A DNA stretch of 64,000 nucleotides from HXMU1420-2 sp040830545. Lineage in GTDB: Bacteria; Pseudomonadota; Alphaproteobacteria; Rhodobacterales; Rhodobacteraceae. The notes under the pieces were generated by a model. The model saw nothing but the letters and a program-made list of their open reading frames with translations. It was not told the origin of the DNA and ran no database searches. The translations under genes and the position numbers were made by a program. Positions 16,982-25,400 of the stretch are shown piece by piece; position 1 is the stretch's first letter, and each line of letters begins with the position of its first letter. The stretch is from positions 90,236 to 154,235 of the forward strand of contig JBFOMB010000030.1 in NCBI GenBank assembly GCA_040830545.1, given 5' to 3'.

Positions 16982-18717
16982 TGCACGCCTCCCATGGATG
17001 CCGCTTTGCGGATGGTTTGGTGGTTGCGCACGGTTTCTTTCAAAACCTCTTCTTTCGGTCCGAAGGCCGCCCGCGCCCCGTTGTCCAGCACAAGCAGCGT
17101 ATCACATTCCTGAATGGCGGCGGGCCGGTGCGCCATGATAAGCACCGATTTCCCGGCAGCCTTCAGATCGCAAATTGCCCGGTTCAGTGCGGCAGAGCCT
17201 TCGTTGTCGAGGTTGGAGTTTGGTTCATCCAAAATCACCACGACGGGGTCACCAAACAACGCCCGCGCCAGCCCGATACGTTGCATCTGGCCGCCGGACA
17301 AGCGGCCTCCGCCAGCCGTAATCCACGTGTCATAGCCGTCCGGCAATTCGACAATCATGTCATGTGCATCAGCCATCTTTGCAGCGGCCACAACCTTCTC
17401 TGCGTCAGGCTGATCGGCCAGTTTGGCAATGTTCTGCGCGATGGTGCCATCAAACAGCTGCACCCGTTGCGGCAGGTAACCGATATGCTGGCCCAGCACG
17501 TCCGGTTCGTATTGATCCAGCGATGCGCCATCCAACCGCACAGTCCCGCCTGCCGGACGCCAGACGCCGGTCAGGGCGCGAGCGAGGGTCGATTTGCCAG
17601 CGGCAGAAGGACCAATCACCCCGACCGCCTGACCCGGTTGCACCTCGAAACTCACATTTTTGAGCGAAGCACGTTTTTCACCGGGCGGCAGCACGGTCAG
17701 CGCCTGCGCCGTCAGTTTAGCCTTGGGTTTGGGCAGGCTGGTGCGCTGCTGTTCCGGCGGCACTTCGGCCAGCAGTTCGGCCAGGTTCGACCAGCCCTGC
17801 GAAGCGCGTTGCACCATGGCCCATTGGCCAATCGCCAGTTCAACCGGCGCCAAAGCGCGACCCAGCAGGATGGAGGCGGCGATCATCGCGCCCGGCGTGA
17901 CTTCGTTGTTCAGCACCAGATAGGCCCCAAGGCCCAGCATGGCCGATTGCAGGAACAGGCGCAGCGTTTTGCTGAGCGTTAGGAAGGACCCTGACACGTC
18001 ACCTGCTGCCACGGCCTCGCCCAGTGAGACGCGGCGTGCGGCCAGCCAGCGCTGGAACGCCGCCCCGCGCATGCCCATGCTTTGCACCATCTCGGCCTCG
18101 TTGCGGATTTCTTCCGCCATCAGCGAGGCCTTGTGCGCGGAGGCATTGGCCTGTCGGGAAGGTCTCCGGGAAAACGCCTGATTGAGGATTGTGACCAGGA
18201 CCAGGATACAGCCACCCACGAGTGCCAGCAGCCCCAGCCAGGGGTGGAACAGCGCGATGCCGGCGAGGAAGATGGGCGTCCAGGGAATGTCAAACACTGC
18301 CATCAGTACCGGCGCACCAATCAGGCGCTGGACAGATTCCAGATCGGCCAGCCCGGTCTGCGCCTTCGGGTCCTGCCCAACGGCAGACCGACGAATAACC
18401 GCATCAAACACACGTTGATCCAGCGTTGACTGAAACCGCGCCCCGGCCCGGCCCATGATCCGGCCCCGCGCATAATCGAGGACGCCCATGGTCCCGTATA
18501 GAAAGGCGACCAGCAGCGTCAGCGCGATCAAGGTTTCAACAGAACGGCTGCCCAGCACACGGTCATAGACCTGCAACATGTAAAGCGGACCGGTCAGCAT
18601 CAGCAGGTTGGCGAAAAAGCTGAAAAGCCCGACCGCCCAGTACAATCCACGGCTTTGCCTACGAGCATGACGTAGCTCATCAACGCCGGGTGGGATAGGA
18701 TGTGGTGTCATGATCAA
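16978..18717 (-). CDS. Type I secretion ABC permease/ATPase, PrtD family
   Basis: Inner-membrane exporter subunit of 579 residues. The N-terminal membrane domain (about residues 25-320) starts with GLFSFFANLLMLTGPLYMLQVYDRVL, typical of PrtD/HasD-type proteins. The ATPase domain has Walker A GPSAAGKST, signature LSGGQMQRIGLARAL, Walker B VVILDEPNSNLD and the switch His in AHRP. It lacks the peptidase-like N-terminal domain of HlyB-type exporters. The first or third codon (both ATG) could be the start. It is first in a two-gene operon with the HlyD gene. Confidence 0.94.
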   Translation of the reverse strand: MIMTPHPIPPGVDELRHARRQSRGLYWAVGLFSFFANLLMLTGPLYMLQVYDRVLGSRSVETLIALTLLVAFLYGTMGVLDYARGRIMGRAGARFQSTLDQRVFDAVIRRSAVGQDPKAQTGLADLESVQRLIGAPVLMAVFDIPWTPIFLAGIALFHPWLGLLALVGGCILVLVTILNQAFSRRPSRQANASAHKASLMAEEIRNEAEMVQSMGMRGAAFQRWLAARRVSLGEAVAAGDVSGSFLTLSKTLRLFLQSAMLGLGAYLVLNNEVTPGAMIAASILLGRALAPVELAIGQWAMVQRASQGWSNLAELLAEVPPEQQRTSLPKPKAKLTAQALTVLPPGEKRASLKNVSFEVQPGQAVGVIGPSAAGKSTLARALTGVWRPAGGTVRLDGASLDQYEPDVLGQHIGYLPQRVQLFDGTIAQNIAKLADQPDAEKVVAAAKMADAHDMIVELPDGYDTWITAGGGRLSGGQMQRIGLARALFGDPVVVILDEPNSNLDNEGSAALNRAICDLKAAGKSVLIMAHRPAAIQECDTLLVLDNGARAAFGPKEEVLKETVRNHQTIRKAASMGGVQ

Positions 18718-18850
18718 TTGAATGCGCTATAGCCTAAGTGTCTGAGTCGTTTTAGCCACTGTTAAGCCAGGACAACAGACCGCGGGTTTAACATCGGCCA
18801 TATTTTGACTATGTGGCAATAACTTTGAGAATGCGGCGGGGGCCGACACG

Positions 18851-19678
18851 TTGAGGCAGTTCATAGCTACGGTGGGGCACAGTTTGCGTGCAGCAACCAC
18901 CTACATTTCCGGGCGGTCCGTATTGATTTCGCTGGTTTTGGCGACGACCGTTGTCTCGGGTTGCGCCACGCGCAAAGGCGCGGAATTGGCCCCGGGCGAG
19001 GTGTTTGACCCCTACGAAAACATTAACCGTGGCACTCATGCGTTCAATCTGGGTGTGGACCGTTTGCTGTTCCGGCCTGCGGCCATCGGCTACACGAACT
19101 TCGTTCCTGACCCGATCGAGGACAGCTTCAACTCTTTCGCGCGGAATATTGCCGAACCGGGCGATTTCGTGAACCTGACGCTGCAGGGGCGGTTTGACAT
19201 GGCGGCTATTTCGCTGTTCCGCTTTGTCCTGAACACAACGGTCGGTTTTGCGGGTTTGGCGGATCCGGCGACGGACTGGGGTATCCCGGAAACAGATACG
19301 GATTTTGGTGAAACCCTGCACGCCTGGGGCTTTGGTGAAGGGGCCTATGTCGAATTGCCGTTTTATGGGCCGTCTACCGCGCGCGATGCCGTGGGTGTGA
19401 TTGGCGATCTGTTCACCAGCCCGCTGTCGTTTGCATTCACACGTCCACTGGAAAATCCGGGTCTCTATGCCGAGATTGTCGAACGGTTGAGTGACCGTGG
19501 CCGATTCTCGGATACGGTCGATTCGATTTTGTACGAAAGTGCAGACAGTTACGCGCAGGCGCGCCTGATCTATCTGCAAAATCGCCGCTTCGAACTGGAG
19601 GGGGATGACTCCAGTGCCTATGTAGACCCGTATGACGATCCGTATGGAGACATTTATGAGGATCCCTATGCAGAGTGA
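18851..19678 (+). CDS. mlaA: MlaA/VacJ-family outer-membrane lipoprotein
   Basis: Outer-membrane component of phospholipid retrograde transport, 275 residues. A hydrophobic signal ends in the lipobox VVSG-Cys38. The mature part has FDPYENINRGTHAFN, FARNIAEPGDFVN and GFAGLADPATDWGIPE, the MlaA core. The C-terminus is an acidic Asp/Tyr/Pro-rich tail. The best start is TTG at 18851 with GGGGG upstream; GTG at 18872 is possible. TTGACT at 18805 with a weak -10 at 18828 may be the promoter. Its end overlaps the MlaC-like gene. Confidence 0.92.
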   Translation: MRQFIATVGHSLRAATTYISGRSVLISLVLATTVVSGCATRKGAELAPGEVFDPYENINRGTHAFNLGVDRLLFRPAAIGYTNFVPDPIEDSFNSFARNIAEPGDFVNLTLQGRFDMAAISLFRFVLNTTVGFAGLADPATDWGIPETDTDFGETLHAWGFGEGAYVELPFYGPSTARDAVGVIGDLFTSPLSFAFTRPLENPGLYAEIVERLSDRGRFSDTVDSILYESADSYAQARLIYLQNRRFELEGDDSSAYVDPYDDPYGDIYEDPYAE

Positions 19679-20285
19679 CGCCCCCAACCGCCGAGCATTT
19701 CTGACCACTGTTGCTTCGGCAGCATTGATCGCTGTGGCCCCATTGCCCGCCTTCGCGCTAACTGAGGGGCAGGCGAAGTCGCTGGTCGAAGCTTTGGTCA
19801 ACGACATCAACAAGATCATTGCATCCGGTAAATCGGAAAACGCGATGATCCGGGATTTCGAACGGCTCTTTGTCAAATACGCGGATGTGCCGATCATGGC
19901 CCGCTATACTCTGGGTGCTGATGCGCGCAGTGCCAGCAAGGCACAGATGAATTCCTATGCCAAGGCGTTCCAGGGCTACATTGCCCGCAAGTACGGGCGT
20001 CGCTTCCGCGAATTCATTGGCGGGCGGCTGGAGTACAAATCCTCCCGCAAGATCAAGAACGGGTTCGAGGTGAAGAATGTGGCCTTCCTGAAAGGTCAGT
20101 CGCCGTTCGAGGTGACCTTCCTCGTGTCCGACCGGTCGGGCCGCAACAAGTTTTACAACATGTTTGTAGAAGGCGTGAACATGCTGCTGACGGAACGGAC
20201 CGAAATCGGTGCGCTTCTGGATCAGCGCGGCGGTGATCTGAACCGTCTGATCAAGGATCTGCCGGGAGTTGGCGCCAGCTCCTGA
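19668..20285 (+). CDS. MlaC/Ttg2D-family periplasmic phospholipid-binding protein
   Basis: Periplasmic carrier of 205 residues working with MlaA. It begins with a twin-arginine-like signal (NRRAFLTTVASAALIAV, Arg8-Arg9) ending near AFA, so Tat export is plausible. The mature domain has FVKYADVPIMARYTLG and an AYAKAF-like YAKAFQGYIARKYGRRF stretch, typical of MlaC. ATGs at 19656 and 19668 both have purine-rich SDs; I took 19668. It is coupled to mlaA by overlap. The Mla ABC genes are not in the window. Confidence 0.88.
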   Translation: MQSDAPNRRAFLTTVASAALIAVAPLPAFALTEGQAKSLVEALVNDINKIIASGKSENAMIRDFERLFVKYADVPIMARYTLGADARSASKAQMNSYAKAFQGYIARKYGRRFREFIGGRLEYKSSRKIKNGFEVKNVAFLKGQSPFEVTFLVSDRSGRNKFYNMFVEGVNMLLTERTEIGALLDQRGGDLNRLIKDLPGVGASS

Positions 20286-20321
20286 CGCGGTTCGGACGAT
20301 CCAGTCAAACCAAACACACCC

Positions 20322-20351
20322 GCAGCCCCGGACTTGATCCGGGGCCTCCTG
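20322..20351 (+). repeat. Dispersed palindromic repeat, copy 2
   Basis: Stem GCCCCGGA (20326-20333), loop CTTGA, stem TCCGGGGC (20339-20346), flanked by cgca on the left and ctcct on the right. It is the most diverged of the three copies but keeps the same arm spacing and flank, and it lies 37 nt after the MlaC-like stop. Confidence 0.55.
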
Positions 20352-20371
20352 GCGTTTGCTTGCAAACGCCT
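20352..20371. terminator. Hairpin between convergent mlaC-like and pbpC genes
   Basis: A perfect 9-bp inverted repeat, GGCGTTTGC (20352-20360) and GCAAACGCC (20363-20371), with a 2-nt centre. It lacks a clear T-tract on either side. It lies between two converging genes, so a role in ending transcription is likely but not certain. Confidence 0.45.
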
Positions 20372-20407
20372 GCCTCTCATCGAAACGAAACTTCCGTTGC
20401 AGCCGCT

Positions 20408-22435
20408 TTAATCCACCTCAACCGTCACCCGGTCGGATTGCCCTGCCGCATCAATCACCACAAACGTCGCAAAACCCCGCCCCGGTGACGGCAGCTCGAA
20501 CTCCCGCCGCCGCAGTCCGGTCGCCACCGGCTTGCCATCTGCCAGCACCGCAAACGGTGTCTGTCCGCCCCGCAGCTTCAGCGTGATTGTTCCGTCCGCC
20601 AGCGCCAAACGTGCGCCGGATGGGGGAAAGAACAGGTCGGGCGCATTTTCTGGCGGGGCCTGCAATGCGTCACGCGGGCGGAACCGTTGCAGGGGGCGGG
20701 GCAATTCCGCTGAATTGACAATCAGGGTCGCTGGTGGCGGCGGTGGCATGCGGTCGAATTCAGGTTTCAGATGCCCGAACACGTCAAACAACAACGGCGC
20801 AGCCAGATCGCCACCAAAGGCCCCTGGCACCGGTGTTCCGTCAGGCCGACCGATCCAGATGCCTGCCACATGCGCGCCATCAAACCCAACCGCCCAGGTA
20901 TCGCGGTGACCGTAACTCGTCCCGGTCTTGTAGGCCAGTGTGTTTGCAGGCGCGCCGGGCGGCGGGGCCAGCCCGCGCAAGGTGTCCATCACCTGCCAGG
21001 CTGCGACATCCGACATGATGCGCCGCGACAGGCCGGGGTCAGTTTCACCCTCTGCCCGCAACAGCGGAGCCTGTCCACTACCGGCCATCACGGCATACAG
21101 CTGTACCAGATCGCGGAGGGTGACGCCGACCCCGCCGAGTGCAATAGCCAGACCGGGCTTGCCCCCCGGCAGTTTCGGCGCTGCCCCCGCGTTTTCCAGT
21201 GCGTTCATCACGCGGGAAGGCCCCAATTCGCGGGTCAACTGCACGACAGGTGTGTTCAGCGACTGTTGCAAGGCGTCGCGAATCCGCAGATCGCCTCGAA
21301 ATTCTCCGTCAAAGTTCTGCGGCGCATAGCCATTGTATTGCACGGGCCCGTCATGAATCACCGTCTGCGGATGGGCCAAACCCTGATCGAAGGCCATGCC
21401 GTAGATCAACGGCTTCAGCGTCGATCCCGGCGACCGGACGGCGCGGGTCATGTCGACAAACCCCTGCCGCCGTGCAGTGTCCGCATAGTCCGGCGATCCG
21501 ATGGAAGCGAGGATGTCCCCGCTGCGGTAATCCGCAACGATAATGGCCACTGACACCCGTTGCCCGATCCGGTCGGCAGCGGCGCGCGCCAGTTTCTCCA
21601 GCCGCGCCTGCAACGCACCATCAAGCGTCAGGGCGTGAACCTGTCGATCTGGAGCCGTCCGACGGATGTGATCCGCCTCATGTGCCGCGCGGCGGGGGAA
21701 GGGCGTCATCCGACGGGGCAGGGCGGCAGCGGCAGCCACCGCCACTGTTTCCGCGTCCAGATGGGTCATGCGCGCCAGCACGCGATCCCGCGCTGCACGC
21801 GCGGCGTCCATATGCCGATCCGGGCGGCGACTTTCCGGGCTTTGCGGCAGGGCAACCAACAGGGCGGCCTCGGACGGGGTCAGGCGGCGCGGTTCCTTGC
21901 CGAACCAACCCAGCGTTGCCGCTCTCACACCTTCCAGATTGCCACCAAAAGGCGCATGCAGAAGGTAGAGGTCCAGGATCTGATCTTTGGTCAGGTGCTG
22001 TTCCAGCGCCATGGCCAGCCGAACCTGACGCAGCTTCCCACGCCAACTGCCCGTGCCGGAATTTTCCAGCAGTCGCGCCACTTGCATTGTCAGGGTGGAG
22101 CCGCCCGAAACGGACCTGCCGTGGCGAACGGCCTGTGCCACCGCGCGACCCAATGCCAGAGGATCAACCCCCGCATGCTGGTGAAACCGCTTGTCCTCGT
22201 AACGGATCAGCATGTCCACATAGCCTGGATCAACCGCGCCGGGCGTCAGCCGCCAGCGCCCGTCTTCCACCGGGAAGACGCGCAGAAGATGGCCATCGCG
22301 GTCCCGCACCTCAACCGAGGTTTCGGCGAGCGTGGGTGGCAGAACCGTCTGATCCACCCAGCGGTCCAGACTGTCACGCGCCAGACCTGCGCTGAACAAC
22401 AGCCCGGCGCAGAGGAAGAGCGGCCAGGCCCTCAT
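20408..22435 (-). CDS. pbpC: Penicillin-binding protein 1C
   Basis: Bifunctional peptidoglycan glycosyltransferase/transpeptidase, 675 residues, anchored by an N-terminal membrane segment (PLFLCAGLLFSAGLA). Glycosyltransferase motifs are YEDKRFHQHAGVD (Glu80), SGGSTLTMQVARLL and a GGNLEGVRAA segment. The transpeptidase has SPGSTLKP (SxxK), SLN and KTGTSYGHRD. The C-terminal domain after about residue 590 is the BiPBP_C-type beta domain typical of PBP1C. The ATG at 22435 overlaps the preceding stop as ATGA. Pairing with an alpha-2-macroglobulin gene is the classic arrangement. Confidence 0.95.
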   Translation of the reverse strand: MRAWPLFLCAGLLFSAGLARDSLDRWVDQTVLPPTLAETSVEVRDRDGHLLRVFPVEDGRWRLTPGAVDPGYVDMLIRYEDKRFHQHAGVDPLALGRAVAQAVRHGRSVSGGSTLTMQVARLLENSGTGSWRGKLRQVRLAMALEQHLTKDQILDLYLLHAPFGGNLEGVRAATLGWFGKEPRRLTPSEAALLVALPQSPESRRPDRHMDAARAARDRVLARMTHLDAETVAVAAAAALPRRMTPFPRRAAHEADHIRRTAPDRQVHALTLDGALQARLEKLARAAADRIGQRVSVAIIVADYRSGDILASIGSPDYADTARRQGFVDMTRAVRSPGSTLKPLIYGMAFDQGLAHPQTVIHDGPVQYNGYAPQNFDGEFRGDLRIRDALQQSLNTPVVQLTRELGPSRVMNALENAGAAPKLPGGKPGLAIALGGVGVTLRDLVQLYAVMAGSGQAPLLRAEGETDPGLSRRIMSDVAAWQVMDTLRGLAPPPGAPANTLAYKTGTSYGHRDTWAVGFDGAHVAGIWIGRPDGTPVPGAFGGDLAAPLLFDVFGHLKPEFDRMPPPPPATLIVNSAELPRPLQRFRPRDALQAPPENAPDLFFPPSGARLALADGTITLKLRGGQTPFAVLADGKPVATGLRRREFELPSPGRGFATFVVIDAAGQSDRVTVEVD

Positions 22436-25400
22436 TCGGTGATCGTGACCCTGCCGGTTGCGCCCCGCGCCCGGTAGGTTGGGCGATACATGTCCTCGAC
22501 CGCTGCGGCAGGGTGGTGGAAATTGCCGGGCGACACGGCACGGGCCACATAGGCCAGCGTGACCCAGGCATCCCCGCGCCAATCCACGGCGGCCAGGAAA
22601 CGGTCCGACCGGAATTCGGAATGGCGCGCCTCGGTCGGGTCCAGCCAGTCCATCGCGCCAATGTCACCGGATCGGATCAGCGAAGGATTGTCGATCTCGA
22701 TCCCCGCAGGCAGCGGATCGTCGATCATCAGCCGTGATTCCGTGTATTCGAACGGGGAAACCGTCAGAACCGTGACAAAACGCTGGCCGACTTTGAAGTT
22801 CACACCATCCAGCTCTTCGCCTTCCATTGAAAAATACTGCCGCCGGATTGCATAGCCCGTGCCACCCGCGTCCGGTGCAACTTCGGGCACGCCCAACGTG
22901 GTCAACGTGATCGCCGTTTCCCGCCCGCTTTGGGCCGAGATGGTGACGGGGCGGTTTCCTGCCGTGTCCTCATAGAGCTGCACGAACGGGCCATCCACGG
23001 TTTGCCCATCCACCAACAGGCCCGAACTTTCCGGGTTCTTCAGCAACGCTTGCGCTGCCAGCAGAGACCACGATGCCTCCTGCGTAGACAGGTGGGATTT
23101 GCCTGCGCTGACGCGGGTCAGCAGGGCATCCGTGTCGACCGCCGTGCTGCCTGCCTCGGTCGCGAGCGCAAGAACACCAGCGGAATCGCGCAAGTTGGTG
23201 CCGTAATCCGCGCGCCACAGTGCCGTTTCGGGCTGCTTCTTCGCCGCGATCATGCGCGAGGCACGGGCGAACATAGCGTCGGCCCGCGTCTGGTCCCCGT
23301 AGGATGCCAGTGCGGCCCCCAGTTGCGCGGCCCCCATCGGTGTCGTGAACGCATCGCCCTTGATGTCAGCATAGTACCGCAGGTCACCCATGGATGCCGC
23401 GCCTTCACGCGCCAGCACCATCAGGGCATAGGCAATCTCTCCCCCGCCTTCGTCGAAGTCGGGCGCATAGCTGATGTGGTTGCGCAGATTGTCCATGGCG
23501 CTGCGGAAGGCGAGGTCGGGCACGGTGAACCCTTCGGCACGTGCGCGCCCCAGGAAGTCCGACACATAGGCGTCCAGCCACATGTCACCCGAGCTGGGCC
23601 GCCACAGGCCAAACGCACCGTTCGGGGCCTGACGGCTAAGCACCCGGTCAATCGCGGCATCGACGCGCTTCTGCACATCCGGCCCATCGCCCAACCCGCT
23701 GGCCTGCGCCACGGAGGACAGGTAGAGCAGCGGCATCGCGCCGGATGTCACCTGTTCGGTGCAGCCATAGGGGTAACGGTCCAGCGCGCTCAGCAGTCCG
23801 GGCGCGTCGAACCGCGCAATCGGGCCTGCCGAAAGCAGGGCCGAGGCCGTGCCGGGGCGCAGTCCAGAAAATACGTCGCTGCTGAAGGAGAAATCGTCCC
23901 CCGCCCCAATCGTGAACCGTCGCGTGGTGGCAACAACGGGATCGTTTGCACGGACCGGCAGGCGCAGGGTTTGACGCAACTCTTTGCCCTCGGGCGTGGT
24001 CAATACGACATCAAAAGAAGGATCGCCAATCGTCGTGGCCAGCACGGGGATGGAGAATACCTTCTTTTCATTGTCCGCCAGCATGAACGCGGCCGGGGCC
24101 GTGCCGAAATCAATGCCGCTGCCCACGTTCTGCAACGCCAGTTGCATTTGGCCGGACGGGCCATCAGCGTGCACAACCTCCAACAACACGCGGCTTTCAT
24201 CACCCGGCGCCATAAAGCGTGGGACAGTTGGCGTAACCACCACCGGATCGCGCACGATCATGTCCCGTTCGGCCTGTCCAACCGCCTCGCGCGTCCAGGC
24301 CACGGCCATCAGGCGCACGGTGCCGTTGAACGCAGGCAGGTCGACATTGACGAGGGCCGCGCCATTCGCGTCGGTCTGTACCGGGCCGGAGAAGACAGAC
24401 ATCAGGTCCTGCGTCGGCGGGGGCGATTGCAGTTGCGATCCGCTGGTTGCGTCACCACCAGAACGGACCGTGCCCATTGCGCCATTCATGCCGTCGATCA
24501 GGCGACCATAGACATCGCGCATCTCAACGCCCAAGCGCCGCTGACCGAAGTAGTAGTCCGAGGGATCGGGGCTTTCAAAACCGGTCAGGTTCAGGATGCC
24601 GACATCGACAGCAGCCAACGTCAGCCAAACGTCGCTGTCTGCAGATGCGCCATCAACCTGCACCGCGATGCGTTGACTCTGGCGTGGGTTCGCAACCTCC
24701 GGCGCGTCCAGACTGACGCTCAGCGCGCGGCCTTCAGGCTGGACCTTGGCATAGGCCAGACCCAACGCCCGTGCCGGGTTCTGTCCCGCAGCCATGTCCA
24801 TAGGCCGGATGACGGTGGCTGTCACATAGGCACCGATGCCCCAATCTGCGTTCACCTCCAGCGGGATCAGGTTTTCACCTTCGCTCACCTCAACCGCCTG
24901 ACGCGCGATAACCTTGTCCGCCATCACGGTCACCATGGCCGTCCCGGCAAAACGTGGCACGATCCGCAGATTGGCGGTGTCCCCTGCCTGATACTCGGTC
25001 GCGTCCAGCGACAGTTCCAACCGGTCCGGCGTGGCGGAGCTATCTGCCGGGGCATACCAACTGGCATAGAAATCGACCGAGGCCGAGGTATAGGCCCCGT
25101 CCTGCCGTTCCACGACCAGTTCATAGCGGCCCCAATCCACCGGCTGCGACAGGGTGATCGGGTCCGTGCCTAGCGTCGCCTTGCCCCGCGCAATGCGCTT
25201 GCGGCGGGTCACGGGTTCCCAGTTCCAGTTGCCGTATTCCTGATACCACTGATACCGCGTCGTCACGCGGTTCAGTGTCCATTCAACCTGCATCGGTGTC
25301 GCGCTCAGATCACTGTTCAGGCCCACAACGTCAAACGCGGCTTCGGTCCCTTCGGGCACCACGTCATCAAACAGCGGCTTGATCCCGATGATCGGGCCAT

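Noticed and set aside
22930..25173. 747-residue open frame on the plus strand inside the alpha-2-macroglobulin gene
   Set aside because: Antisense shadow of a well-supported protein; low-complexity Arg/His/Gln composition and no recognisable domain.
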